From DASUPK01 sp963695805 (GTDB lineage: Bacteria > Actinomycetota > Thermoleophilia > Solirubrobacterales > 70-9), in NCBI GenBank assembly GCA_963695805.1, contig CAVOHV010000012.1:61282-125281 (forward strand): 64,000 nucleotides of DNA. Reading direction: 5' to 3'. The stretch's first letter is position 1, and each line of letters starts with the position of its first letter. Below, piece after piece: positions 1-9,621 of this stretch. The notes below the pieces were generated by a model. The model saw only the letters and a program-made list of their open reading frames with translations, made no database searches and was not told where the DNA came from. The translations under genes and the position numbers were made by a program.

Positions 1-475
1 CAGCGCCTCGAGTCAGCTCGATCGGCTCGATGCCACGGGCCCGAGCTTCGTGGGCGAGCCCGAACTTCTCCGCCTTTCCCCCACCGGACTTCGGGTTATA
101 GAAGAGCACGGGCCGCTCCGGCCTGGGTGCGGCCGGTAGTGACACCCTTCTCCTGAACACCGCACGCGCCAACGCCAGGCTCGCCGTCAGGCCAACGCCG
201 ATCAGTATGGCCTCCACGAGATGATCTCCGTCTGTCAGCAGGAGCACGACCGGTACGGCGAACGCCACCAGCGCCACTCCGAGCGACGCCAGGCGGGCGA
301 CGCGCGTCCGCAGCAGCCCGTACCAGCCGGCCGTCAGGGCGACCACCACAGACGCGAGTACGATCAGTCCGCGAGGGAACTGCTGGACCACGATGTAGAG
401 GGCCAGGAGCAGCGTCGCGGCCCCGAGCACGAGCGCGAGTCCGGCCGCAGCTCTCCGTCTACTCCCCGACGCCAT
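1..475 (-). CDS. Diacylglycerol kinase catalytic-domain membrane protein (partial, 3' end off window)
   Basis: Reading down from ATG at 475 the frame stays open to the window edge, so only about 158 N-terminal residues are seen. They contain four hydrophobic stretches (roughly residues 10-32, 35-55, 60-80, 85-105), then the motif VLFYNPKSGGGKAEKF. The NPKSGGG loop is the nucleotide-binding signature at the start of DAGK_cat / lipid-kinase domains. By family this would phosphorylate diacylglycerol or a related lipid at the membrane. The gene diverges from the flippase-like gene at 536 with a 60 bp gap holding both promoters. The catalytic remainder lies outside the window, so the exact lipid substrate is unknown. 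Confidence 0.72.
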   Translation of the reverse strand, partial: MASGSRRRAAAGLALVLGAATLLLALYIVVQQFPRGLIVLASVVVALTAGWYGLLRTRVARLASLGVALVAFAVPVVLLLTDGDHLVEAILIGVGLTASLALARAVFRRRVSLPAAPRPERPVLFYNPKSGGGKAEKFGLAHEARARGIEPIELTRGA

Positions 476-535
476 TTCGTGACCTCCAGCATGACGGTCA
501 TTCGGTCGGGCTGCTCGCCCGGGTAGTTTCTGCCG

Positions 536-1618
536 ATGAAGACCTGGCTCGCTGGGCTGGCGGACAACGATGCCCTGGTCGCCAGGCTGACTCGTATCGC
601 GATCTGGGTGGTGGGCCTCGTGGCCCTGATTGTCGTTCTCGACCTGCTCGGTGTTCCCGTCAGCGACTGGATCAGGGAGCTGTTCAGAAAGATCAGGGAG
701 GTACCCGCCTGGGCAGTGATCACCGGCATCGTGCTGCAGAGCATCCAGACGACGCTCGCCGCGGTCGCCTGGCTGACGATCCTGCGGGCGGCCTTCCCGC
801 GCGCGCGGATCACCTTCCGGCTGGTGCTCGCCTCCTACGCGGTGTCGGTTGCAATGAACAGCTTCCTCCCCGCGAACATCGGCACGCTCGTGATGCTGAT
901 CATGTTCACGAGCGTGATCGCCGGCGCGACCTTCGCGGCGATTTTCTCCGGATTCCTGGTGCAGAAGATCCCGTTCTCGATCTTCAACATCGCGGTCTAT
1001 CTCTACCTCTTCCTCACCGTCGCGGGCTCGTTCTCGATCAAGCTCAGCGGCCTGGCGAATCACAAGTTCCTCGCGATCCTCCTCATCGGGGGATTCGGTT
1101 TCCTACTCGTCCTGACGACGCGGGTATTCCGAAGACAGTGGGCGAAGCTCCGCGAGCAGGTGATCGTAGGCGGCAGGATCCTGGGTTCCCCGAGGAGGGC
1201 GCTGACCGGCGTGTTCCTCCCCGAGCTCGGCAGCTATCTGGCTCGACTGGCAGTCATCGCCGTGTTTCTCGGCGCCTACAGCATCCCGGTCACCTTCCAC
1301 AATGTCGTCTCGGTCACGGCGTCCAACTCGATCTCGAACACCGTGTCGGTGACACCGGGAGGAGTCGGAGTCACCCAGGCGATGAACAGCGCCGCGCTCT
1401 CGAAGGAGACGAACGCGAACACCGCCACGGCCTACTCGGCCTCCCAGCAGCTGATCACCTCAGCCTGGAACGTCGTCTTCGCGACCGCGCTCGTGTGCTG
1501 GGTCTTCGGCTGGTCCGGCGGCAAGGAACTGGTCGCGAGCTCCTACGAGGAGGCAAAAGCGAGGGGCAAGGAGATCAAGGACCGACGCCGAGCCCGAAGC
1601 GCCCCATCGACCGGCTGA
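536..1618 (+). CDS. Lysylphosphatidylglycerol synthase TM-region / UPF0104-type flippase-like protein
   Basis: 360 aa multi-pass membrane protein starting at ATG 536. It has the glycine-rich C-terminal signature TPGGVGVTQAMNSAALS, which corresponds to the PGGxGxxE/Q motif of the LPG_synthase_TM (PF03706) family. These proteins are the flippase half of MprF or free-standing homologues that move lipids or isoprenoid-linked sugars across the membrane. No lysyl-transferase domain is attached, so aminoacylation activity is not expected. The C-terminus is a short charged cytoplasmic tail. The gap to the next gene is 7 bp, so the two are probably co-transcribed. Confidence 0.75.
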   Translation: MKTWLAGLADNDALVARLTRIAIWVVGLVALIVVLDLLGVPVSDWIRELFRKIREVPAWAVITGIVLQSIQTTLAAVAWLTILRAAFPRARITFRLVLASYAVSVAMNSFLPANIGTLVMLIMFTSVIAGATFAAIFSGFLVQKIPFSIFNIAVYLYLFLTVAGSFSIKLSGLANHKFLAILLIGGFGFLLVLTTRVFRRQWAKLREQVIVGGRILGSPRRALTGVFLPELGSYLARLAVIAVFLGAYSIPVTFHNVVSVTASNSISNTVSVTPGGVGVTQAMNSAALSKETNANTATAYSASQQLITSAWNVVFATALVCWVFGWSGGKELVASSYEEAKARGKEIKDRRRARSAPSTG

Positions 1619-1625
1619 CTGCACG

Positions 1626-3693
1626 GTGAGCGCCAGACACAGAGCGAGCAGAGTCGCCTGGGCCATCGTGCGCGGCCTGGTCCTCTGGGTTCTCGTCGCC
1701 CTGATCTTTTGGGCCGCCTTTGCCCTGCTGCCGGGGATCGATGTGCCGAGCTTCGGTGCTGTGTTGTTGACCACCGGCCTGGTCGCGCTGCTCAATGCGC
1801 TCCTCTGGCCCATCCTGATCCGCGTCCTGTTGCCGCTGACCGTCCTGACCTTCGGCCTCGGGTCGCTCGTGCTGAACGCGGCGATCGTCTCGGTCTCGAT
1901 CAAGCTCGTCGACGGCTCCGCGCCCGACTTCCTCGGAGCGGTGGCGGCGGCCTTCGTCCTCTCGGTCAGCCTCACCCTGCTGGCGCCCGCCCTCAGCCTC
2001 GATGACGATGCCCGCCAGCTACGCCTCGTTCGAAAACGGGCACGCCGCCGGATGCGAGGCGCCGGCTCGACCGAGGTCCCCGGCGTGATCCTGTTCGAAA
2101 TCGATGGCCTCGCCGAGCCCGTCCTGCAACGTGCCCTTCGCGAGGGACATGCGCCGACAATGGCCGGCTGGCTGGATCGGGGCACGCACCGGGTCGTGCC
2201 CTGGGAATGCGACCTCTCGTCCCAGACCGGTGCCAGCCAGGCCGGCCTGCTGCTGGGGAGCAACGAGGACATGCCGGCCTTCAGGTGGTACGAGAAGGAG
2301 AGTGGGCGGACGATGGTCTCGAACCACTCGAAGGATGCTGTTGAGATCGAGCGGCGGCATTCCGATGGTGGCGGCCTCCTCGCGGCCGGGGGCGCCAGCC
2401 GCGGCAACATGTTCTCCGGCGACGCGCCCCACTGCTCGGCGACGATGAGCGTGTTGCGGGACAGGAAGCGCTCGAGCGCGCGGGAGTACTTCGCCTACTT
2501 CGCGGACCCCTACGGCTTCACGCGGACGATCGCGCTCTACCTCTGGGACGTCCTCCTCGAGCGGCGCGCAGCGCGCCGGCAGCGTAAGCGGGGCGAGGAG
2601 CACATCGATCGCGGCGGCGTCTACCCGTTCCTGCGCGGCGCCATCACCGTCGTCATGCGTGACCTCAACGTCGCAACCCTGATGGGAGACATCGTCGAAG
2701 GGGTCCCCGTCGCCTACTCGACCTTCGTGGGCTATGACGAGGTCGCACACCACTCCGGGATCGAGCAGCCTGATGCGTTCGCGGTGCTGAAGCAGCACGA
2801 TGCCCGGCTGGAGTGGCTGGAGAGAGCAGTCGAGCAGGCTCCCCGTCCATACCACCTCGTCGTCCTCTCCGATCATGGTCAGAGCCAGGGCCGGCCCTTT
2901 CGCCAGCGCTACGGCGTGGAGCTTCGCGGAGCTGGTTAAGGGTGCGCTTTCGGGCGGCAACGTCTACGCGCCAGCCCCGCTGGACGAGGGTCTGACCTCA
3001 GTCGGCGGTGCGCTGACCGACGCCCGTGACGAGGACACGGCCGCCGGCAGGGTGCTCGCCCGCGCAACGCGCGATCAGGTGGTGGACGGCGACGTGGTGA
3101 TCGGACAAAAGGGCGAGGCCGCCGAGGAGACGCGTGAGGACGCCTCGGAGCACGCCGCCGTGGTTCTCGCCTCCGGCGGCCTCGGGCTGATCTCCCTGCC
3201 CGAGCGCGACCACCGGCTCACGATCGAGGAGATCGAGGGCCTGCACCCGGGCCTGATCGGAACGCTCGTCGACCATCCCGGCATCGGCTTCGTGATGGTC
3301 CGCTCGGATGGTGACGGCGCCCTGGTCCTGGGTGCGGGCGGGAGGCGGCGACTCCGGGACGATCGCGTGACCGGGCGGGACCCGTTGCTCGACTTCGGGC
3401 CCAACGCGGCCGACCACCTGCGCCGCACGGACGGCTTCGCTCACTGCCCCGACATCCTCGTCAACTGCCTGTACGACCCCGAGGCCAACGAGGTCGCGCC
3501 CTTCGAGGAGTTCATGGGCTCGCACGGGGGGCTCGGAGGGTGGCAGAGCCGACCCTTCGCCCTGGTCCCGAGCGAGTGGAGCGAGCCCGAAGCGCCGATC
3601 GTCGGGGTGCGCGCCATGCACGACACGCTCCGGAGATGGCTCGCCGAAACCGGCCTAGAGCTCAGGCCGCATTCGACGCACCCCTCCGACTAG
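1626..3693 (+). pseudogene. Phage-holin-family / alkaline-phosphatase-like fusion, one frameshift
   Basis: The GTG-started frame from 1626 encodes three or four N-terminal TM helices of the small holin-like type (residues about 10-120). It then enters an alkaline-phosphatase/phosphodiesterase superfamily domain: first metal Asp in FEIDGLAEP, putative nucleophile Thr in SSQTGASQAG, and metal-binding SDHGQSQG. The frame stops at 2937-2939. The domain clearly continues in another frame (SFAELVKGALSGGN onward) to the stop at 3691-3693, giving about 689 residues if repaired. One extra base at about 2917-2922 explains the shift. Inferred role: membrane-anchored hydrolase of phosphoester lipids or glycans. 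It is either a recent pseudogene or a sequencing error. Confidence 0.72.
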
Positions 3694-3983
3694 ATGCCGA
3701 GCAGCTGCTTCTTCTTCGCCTCGAAGTCGTCGGCGGTGATCACGCCCTCGTCGCGCAGCTTGGCGAGCTTCTCGAGCTCGGCGGTGTAGTCGGCTCCGGC
3801 CGGCGCCGCCTGGGGCGCCGGCGCAGCCTGCGGCGCCGGCGGCGCCTGTTGCTCTTCGGCGGGCTGATCCTGCGCCGCCCATTTCTGATCCTGGTGGTGC
3901 CGCACCCTGCCCGCGACTCCCGCGGCCACGCCGACGCGGGCCGCCCCGCGGACCAGTCCGGGTCCTCGTCTCATCAACGGCAT
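3690..3983 (-). CDS. SHOCT-domain small protein
   Basis: 97 aa protein starting at ATG 3983, chosen because AGGAGG lies 7 bases upstream in the mRNA sense; a longer frame to 4100 would overlap the preceding gene. The N-terminus is arginine/valine-rich, followed by a Gln/Pro/Ala linker (APQAAPAPQAAPAG). The C-terminal ~30 residues (ELEKLAKLRDEGVITADDF...) match the SHOCT helical-hairpin domain, often found at the ends of membrane or oligomeric proteins. It sits 19 bp after the DUF6325 gene, probably in one operon. Its stop shares the palindrome CTAG with the stop of the convergent gene. Confidence 0.75.
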   Translation of the reverse strand: MPLMRRGPGLVRGAARVGVAAGVAGRVRHHQDQKWAAQDQPAEEQQAPPAPQAAPAPQAAPAGADYTAELEKLAKLRDEGVITADDFEAKKKQLLGI

Positions 3984-4002
3984 CTTCAGTCCTCCTTCGT
4001 CG

Positions 4003-4443
4003 TCATGCGTTTGCCTGGGCCCACTCGCGCGCCGCGACGACGACCTCGTGCGGAATCCGGTCGTAGTCGTAGAGCTCGCCGCCGGCGTTCCGGATCGCAT
4101 CCGCCACCGGCTTGGCCCAGACGTTCTCCCAGACCAGCAGGGCGGCCGAGGAGTTCGGGTCGAGCTCCTCCCCGGCAGCCATCAGGTCCTCCTCGTTGAA
4201 CAGCCCGGCGGATGTCGCGCCGAGGTTCTCGAGCCCCTCTCGCACCTTCGGGTCGAGGTCGCTGAGCTCGAAGGCGGCGACGTCACCGTTCTCGTCCTTG
4301 CCGACGAACGCGATGTCGATGATCCGGATCGTGCCCGCCTCCACCAGGTCGGCGAGCGCAGGTGCGATCTCCCCGCGGAATTCGTTCCCCGGGAATGCGG
4401 CGATCAGGTACTCGACCGGACCGATCTCCTCAGCTTCTGTCAT
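4003..4443 (-). CDS. DUF6325 (DUF1269-like) family protein
   Basis: 146 aa acidic soluble protein with a GGAGG-type site just upstream of ATG 4443. It opens with EEIGPVEYLIAAFPGNEFRGEIAPALADLVEAGTIRIIDI, the pattern of the DUF1269/DUF6325 family: a ferredoxin-like fold in which a beta strand is followed by a helix and a second strand. No catalytic motif is known. In actinobacteria these genes commonly sit directly before a SHOCT-domain gene, exactly as here, which suggests a functional pair, perhaps in membrane or stress physiology. Function is unknown. Confidence 0.75.
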   Translation of the reverse strand: MTEAEEIGPVEYLIAAFPGNEFRGEIAPALADLVEAGTIRIIDIAFVGKDENGDVAAFELSDLDPKVREGLENLGATSAGLFNEEDLMAAGEELDPNSSAALLVWENVWAKPVADAIRNAGGELYDYDRIPHEVVVAAREWAQANA

Positions 4444-4496
4444 CTCCCACCTCCATTCGTATTGATCTTAGGTTTCATGCTGTCCACGTCACGCCC

Positions 4497-5859
4497 TCAG
4501 GCCGTCGCCGGCTCGGACGCGTGCGCCGCTCCTTGCCCGTCCTCGGGAGGGTTTCCGGAGTCAACGGGCGACGGCAGGGCCTGCACGGTGAGATAGGCAA
4601 CGACCACGCCGACGATGATCAGCGGCCCCGATCCGAGACCGGTATGCACCGTGAACAGCGTGGCCAGGACCACCGCCGACAGCGGCAGCGCAGTACGGCG
4701 ACGACCGCGGCGCCCAGGCCCACCGCCACCGCGGGCGTGAGCTCGTAGCCCGGCAGCTTGGCCGCCATCAGGCCGGCGGCTGCCCCGAGGAACATCGCCG
4801 GAAAGGTCGGGCCGCCCCGGAAGGTGCCGACGGAGATGCCGTAGGCGAGGCCCTTGAAGACGATGACGAGCGCGAGCGCCGACAGAGACCAGGCGCCGGG
4901 ATTCTCGACCAGAGGCCCAAGCGCGCTTTGACCGGAGAACAGAACCTGGTCGACACCGTGGTCCGTGGTCTGTGAGAACGCAATGCCGAGGCCGGCGACC
5001 ACCAACCCGGCCGCCGGGAAGGACGACGAACGGGCGGGGAGCCGCGATGCGCTGCGTCTCCCGGCCGAGGCGAAAGATCGCAAACGTGACCACAGCGATC
5101 GCGGCCGCGAACGGGATCGTCCAGAGGAAATCGACCAGATCAGGGCGCGCAAAGGCCGGCAGTTGCAGCGGGCTCAGCGAGATGTCGGCCGTGCTCAGAC
5201 CGGTCAACGACCCCAGCCCGATCGAGACGAGCGATCCGATCCCGGCGGCGAGCAGACCCGGGAATCAGCACCAGGGGCAACCGCGATCCACCGATCCCCG
5301 CCACCTCGATCAGGATCACGGCCGCGATCAGCGGGGATCCGAACAGGAACGACACGGCAGCGAAGGTCCCCGAGCTGGCGAGCAGCGTGCCCAGCTCCGG
5401 CGGCGCATCGCGCCGAAGCGAGCGGATCGTCAGGAACCCGAGACCGCTACCGAGGGCGATCAGAGGCGCCTCCGGCCCGACCACGAGGCCGAGCCCGATC
5501 GACGCGATGGCAGCGAGCAGCACCCCCGGAAGGTCGATCGGCTGAGTCGGCGACGCGGCGAGGCCGTAGGCCGGGATGTGCCCTCCGTTCCCCGGCAGTC
5601 GCGCAATGGCGAACGCCGTAACGAGGCCGGCGAAGGCGAGCACCGGCAGGTACCACCAGAGCGGAGCACCGTGGTCGAATCCAAGGTCCTTGGGGATGTC
5701 GGTGAAGACCCACTGCTGGAGGTAGAAGACCAGCTCCAGGAAGCACCACGCGGCCAGCGAGGCGATCACACCGACCAGAGCGGCGAGCACCAGCACCACG
5801 ACGAACGCCCTGCTGCGAAGCGTGGACTCCGGATCCGCCGCGGGAGGCGGGTCAGCCAT
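4497..5859 (-). pseudogene. ClC-family chloride channel/antiporter, three frameshifts
   Basis: Three minus-strand frames together form one ClC protein of about 450 residues. Diagnostic segments are LPGNGGHIPAYG, VVGPEAPLIALGSGLGF (the GxEAP-type selectivity region), SSGTFAAVSFLFGSPL, then GTFRGGPTFPAMFLGAAAG and LPLSAVVLATLFTVH near the end. Transitions fall at about 5257-5262 (+1 in CCCGGG), 5015-5019 (+1 in a CCGGG run) and 4689-4693 (-1). Intact homologues exchange Cl- for H+ or act as channels. The Glu in GPEAP suggests an antiporter-type gate. Three indels would inactivate the gene if real; the strong conservation in all three frames favours very recent loss or read error. Confidence 0.78.
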
Positions 5860-5889
5860 CCGAGCGGGCGCCGCGCCGGCAATTCCCGG

Positions 5890-7565
5890 TTATGGGCGCG
5901 CCGCCTGGTCAGAAGCCGTTGAGGCTTCCGGGAACTCCCGTGCCGTCTGGCGGCGCAGGATCTCGACGCCCCACACGGCCAGCCCGACGAGAACCAGGAC
6001 AACGATCACCTGACCGATGTTGTTGATCGTCGGCAGGAGTGTCAGCCAGAGCAGGAAGATCAAGGCGAGGACCGCATAGACGACAACCGGCTGCTCGCGC
6101 AGGTACGGCGCCAGGAAGCGCCGCACGGCGACCTCATGCCGGCCCGGCCCGGCCAGCAGCCCGCCGCCGATGAAGCCCAGCCCGATCACGAGCACGAACA
6201 GCGCACGGTCGTGCAGGCCGGCGGAAATGATGTTCCAGACTGAGGTGATGGCCGGTTTGACCGCGTCGGAGCTCGCCACGGAATCGACCACCCCGTTGCC
6301 GATCACGCGCCTCACCAGCAGGACGAGCAGCGCGGCGCCCAGGATCCCGCCACCGGCCGCGATCAGCGTCTCTCGCCGCCAGCCCTTAGCGAGGTAGATG
6401 GCCGCCAGGTAGAGCAGCGAGCGCCAGCAGCGGCAGCACGAAGCCGAGGTTACGCAGCACCTTGACGAGGTCCTGGAGGCCGCTCAAGCCACTGGACTTC
6501 ATGATCGACGATCTCGCCGGGGTGCTGAACCGCCTGACGGTTGAGCAGGTCGGTGACTCGCGTCTGGAGCGAGGCGAGCGTGGGGTCGAGCTTGATGATG
6601 TTCGCCTGGCTCGGATCCTTGAGCACCGCGGCCGCCTGTCCCTGGACTGTGGCCAGCCGCTTGTCGAGGTCGGCCAGGCGGGCCTGGAGGTCGGTCAACC
6701 GGCTCTGGAGCTGAGCGGGGGCCTTCGGCAGGATGCCCGCGATCTTCTGTTGGAGGCTCGCAACGGTCGTGCGCAGCTGCGCGGCATCCGTTTCGAGAGT
6801 CGTGAGGTTCTGTTGCGCCTGCGGGGTGAGCGTGCCCGCCTGCGCCTGAGAGAGCGTCGCTCGCGTGGACTCGATCTTGCTCTGGATCGTCGTCAGGCGC
6901 TGCTTGAGCTCCGTCGAGGACTGTTGGATGAAGGCCTGGATCTGGGAGATCACCGAGGGATCAACGCCCAGGCGAGTGGCAAGGTCGGCGACGAAGCTCC
7001 CGTATTCGAGGGTGACGTCGCCGCCCTGCGTCGAGACGAATTGGCCCTTGTCCTCGATCAGGCTGACGAACCGCTGCTGCGCCCCATTGATCGCGGTGGC
7101 GACCAGTTGCTGAACTTGAGGCGAGGCGAGCGCCGTCTCCGCCACGTTCGTGGCGAGCTGTCGGGTCGCCGCCGTGACCGGAGCTGCGAGCGGCGCAGCG
7201 GGGGGCGGCAGCCTCTGCTCGATTTGGGCCTGGACATCGACGTTGGCGTAAAGCTGATCGACCGCGAAGAGGCTGAGCTGCTGCTGGACGTCCTTGTTCT
7301 GGAGGATCTTTTCGGTGCTGTTGGAGAATTCGCCGCTGTTGAGGACCTGGGTCTGAACCCAGTTCGCGATCATCGAAACGACCAGCACGATCGACGCGAG
7401 CACGACGAGAGCCCATACGAGCTTGCGGTGGCGGCGTTTCGGCTCTTTCGCCGCGCGATCCTCCGAGCTCCCGCTCCCGGCGGGCTTGGGCGAGGGCGCC
7501 GAGGCCGGGTCGGTCGGTGCGTCGTTCACTGGGCTCGAACCTGCATCTGCGCCGGAGTCTTTCAT
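5890..7565 (-). pseudogene. Coiled-coil membrane protein, two frameshifts
   Basis: ATG 7565 opens a Pro/Ala/Ser-rich cytoplasmic N-terminus, a TM helix at about residues 50-72 (LVWALVVLASIVLVVSMIA), and about 280 residues of predicted alpha-helical extracytoplasmic sequence with Gln/Leu heptads (TRATLSQAQAGTLTPQ, LQSRLTDLQARLADL). The frame is lost at about 6503-6510 and again at 6417-6422 (both +1). It continues as LGFVLPLLAL, LLYLAAIYLAKGW and four further hydrophobic segments to the stop at 5890. Repaired length is about 558 residues: one N-terminal TM, a coiled-coil stalk and a C-terminal membrane bundle. I do not recognise a named family beyond hypothetical actinobacterial membrane proteins. 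Confidence 0.65.
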
Positions 7566-7629
7566 GAATTCGGGACGCCGCCGCGCCCGATTCAGGTGAA
7601 AACCGATCCTCGTTCGCTAGCGTGAGCGC

Positions 7630-8046
7630 GTGGCCGTCCACAGCGGGGAGTTGAGGTTCTCGACGCAGGGGGACTCCGACGTCATTGACATCACCGCCGA
7701 GGTGCAGCAGGTCGTGGCCGAAGGACCAGTGACCGACGGCGTCGTCACCGCGTTCGTCCGAGGATCGACGGCGGCGATCACGACGATGGAGTTCGAGCCC
7801 GGCGGCGTCGCCGACCTGCGGGCGCTGGTCGACCGGCTCATTCCAGTCGACGGCGGCTATGAGCACAACCGCCTCAACCACGACACCAACTCGCACGCCC
7901 ACCAGCGGGCCTCGCTGATCGGAGCCTCCGACCAGGTCCCGCTGATCGGCGGCCGCCTGGCGCTCGGGACCTGGCAGCAGCTGGTCCTGATCGACTTCGA
8001 CGACCGCCCGCGCAACCGCACGGTGGTCGTGCAGGTCGTCTCCTGA
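7630..8046 (+). CDS. YjbQ/UPF0047 family protein (secondary thiamine-phosphate synthase type)
   Basis: 138 aa from GTG 7630. The family hallmarks are GVVTAFVRGSTAAITTMEF near residues 37-55, NRLNHDTNSHAHQRASLIGAS at about 80-100 (the conserved His cluster at the active site), and the closing GTWQQLVLIDFDDRPRNRTVVVQV. Escherichia coli YjbQ has weak thiamine-phosphate synthase activity in vitro, but the physiological role of UPF0047 proteins is unsettled. It stands alone, facing the minus-strand DUF389 gene with a gap of only 4 bp. Confidence 0.88.
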   Translation: MAVHSGELRFSTQGDSDVIDITAEVQQVVAEGPVTDGVVTAFVRGSTAAITTMEFEPGGVADLRALVDRLIPVDGGYEHNRLNHDTNSHAHQRASLIGASDQVPLIGGRLALGTWQQLVLIDFDDRPRNRTVVVQVVS

Positions 8047-8050
8047 GCGG

Positions 8051-8965
8051 CTAGGCGCTCGCCTCCGGCGCCGGGCGGCGGGATGACGCAAGCCCACGCT
8101 GCACCAGGAGCGTGAGCACACCCGACAGCAGGAGCAGGACGACGTTCACGCCGAGCACTGCGGCCGCGCCCCACGAGACGCTCACCTCCCCCAGGCCCAG
8201 CGACACGCCGAAAAGGGCGGAAGCCGGGATGGTCGTCACGGAGATCGCCACCCCGACCGCCGACGCCGCGCGAGTCTCGAAGGAGAGCATCGCCGCGACC
8301 CCGGCCGCGAGCGCCACGAGGATCGTCGAATAGTCGACGCTCTGCAGACCGTGCAGATTCTCCTCGTGTACCTCGTAGCCCGAGCTCAGGATCCCCACCG
8401 CCTGCAGCCCCCACGCGAGAGCTGCGGCGACCGCCCAGGTGAGCACGATCCCCAGCAAGAGCGCACCGATTGCGCGTCGCGCGAGCGGAAACCGGCCCGC
8501 GACGATCCCGACACAGGCCGCGGAGATCGGCAGAATGTCCGGGCTGACCGCCATCGCTCCCACCACCAGGATCGGGTTGTCGGTGAGCACGCCGATCGCC
8601 CCGAGCACCGCGGCGACCGCCATCAGCGCCAGGTACTGGCCCAGGACCCTGGAGTGGGTTCTCGCCTGGCCCATGATCTCGATCCAGGCAAAACCCTCGC
8701 CTCTCGAGTAGTGCCCATGCGGCGGGCTCGGCGCCACGACCTCCTGTCTGGTGAGCAGGTAGTCGGCGTCGTCAACCTCCCAATCGCGAATCATGGTCAC
8801 AACCCGATCCGCGACCGAAGGCATCACGTCGGCGGCGAGGACGACGCCGGTCCCGGCCCGCTCCGGCTTGAGAGCGACGATCCGGTGCACCCCCCCGGTG
8901 CCCTCCAAGGCCTCGGTGACCGCGTCGGCTCGGTGCTCCTCGACCGCCAGGCGGAGTCTCAGCAC
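8051..8965 (-). CDS. DUF389 family membrane protein
   Basis: 304 aa, GTG start at 8965. The first ~90 residues form a soluble alpha/beta domain (two repeats beginning LRLRLAVEEHRAD and AGTGVVLAADVMPS). A DUF389 membrane domain follows with about six TM helices and the conserved loop DNPILVVGAMAVSPDILPISAACVGI. The family occurs widely as TIGR00341/TIGR00271 proteins of unknown transport function. The first Met is encoded by GTG within a GC-rich region without an obvious Shine-Dalgarno, so a slightly different start is possible. Confidence 0.85.
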   Translation of the reverse strand: MLRLRLAVEEHRADAVTEALEGTGGVHRIVALKPERAGTGVVLAADVMPSVADRVVTMIRDWEVDDADYLLTRQEVVAPSPPHGHYSRGEGFAWIEIMGQARTHSRVLGQYLALMAVAAVLGAIGVLTDNPILVVGAMAVSPDILPISAACVGIVAGRFPLARRAIGALLLGIVLTWAVAAALAWGLQAVGILSSGYEVHEENLHGLQSVDYSTILVALAAGVAAMLSFETRAASAVGVAISVTTIPASALFGVSLGLGEVSVSWGAAAVLGVNVVLLLLSGVLTLLVQRGLASSRRPAPEASA

Positions 8966-8994
8966 GCGCCGAGTCTAGGAAGCGGCTGGGACGC

Positions 8995-9585
8995 CTACTG
9001 ACCCTTGAACTCGATCTCCCTGATCACATTCGCCGGGGCGCCCGCGGCGATCACCCCAGCGGGCAGGTCCCGCGTGACCACCGAGTTCGCGCCGATCACG
9101 CACCTCTCCCCGATCTCGACACCTCCGGTGACCACGCAGTTGACCCCGAACCAGCAGTTGGAGCCGATGCGCACCGGGCCCTGCGGCTCGAAGCCCTGCC
9201 GGGTGACCGGCTTGGTCGGGTCGTCGTAGCGGTGGTCCGAGTCGCCGACGAAACAGTTGTTGGCGAACATCACGTGATCGCCGATCTCGATCAGCTCGAG
9301 GGCGGCGAGCATGGTGTTCTTGTTCAGGAAGCAGCCCTCGCCGATCCTGATCCGCGCCTCGCCCGAGAGCGTCAGCCAGCAGCCGGGCTCGAGCAGGGTG
9401 CCCTCGCCGATTTCGAGCCGTCCGGAATCGAGCGACTCGAGCACCTCACCCTCGACCGGGTGGCGGATGAAGAAGCCGCCCTCCGCGGCGTGCCGACTAA
9501 TCCTGAGGCGGCGGCGCCAGCGGCGGTTGCGCTCGTACCAACGTCGCTTCATCCACCAGGTGCGCCATTGGCCTAGCGACGCCAC
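8995..9585 (-). CDS. Hexapeptide-repeat acyltransferase (LbH fold)
   Basis: 196 aa from GTG 9585; ATG 9552 is an alternative start 11 codons downstream. A strongly basic N-terminus (KRRWYERNRRWRRRLR) precedes imperfect hexapeptide repeats from about residue 50 (LEIGEGTLLEPGCWLTLSG, IRIGEGCFLNKNTMLAA, IEIGDHVMFANNCFVGD). The catalytic-type His lies in DSDHRYDDP, and the C-terminal coil is IGERCVIGANSVVTRDLPAGVIAAGAPANVI. This is the pattern of Maa/WbbJ-like O-acetyltransferases acting on sugars or surface polysaccharide. Reading further upstream (to 9741) would overlap the divergent ROK kinase gene and is not supported. Acceptor unknown. Confidence 0.82.
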   Translation of the reverse strand: MASLGQWRTWWMKRRWYERNRRWRRRLRISRHAAEGGFFIRHPVEGEVLESLDSGRLEIGEGTLLEPGCWLTLSGEARIRIGEGCFLNKNTMLAALELIEIGDHVMFANNCFVGDSDHRYDDPTKPVTRQGFEPQGPVRIGSNCWFGVNCVVTGGVEIGERCVIGANSVVTRDLPAGVIAAGAPANVIREIEFKGQ

Positions 9586-9621
9586 GTTAAGAGCTTCGCA
9601 AACGCCGAGGTCAGGTCTATC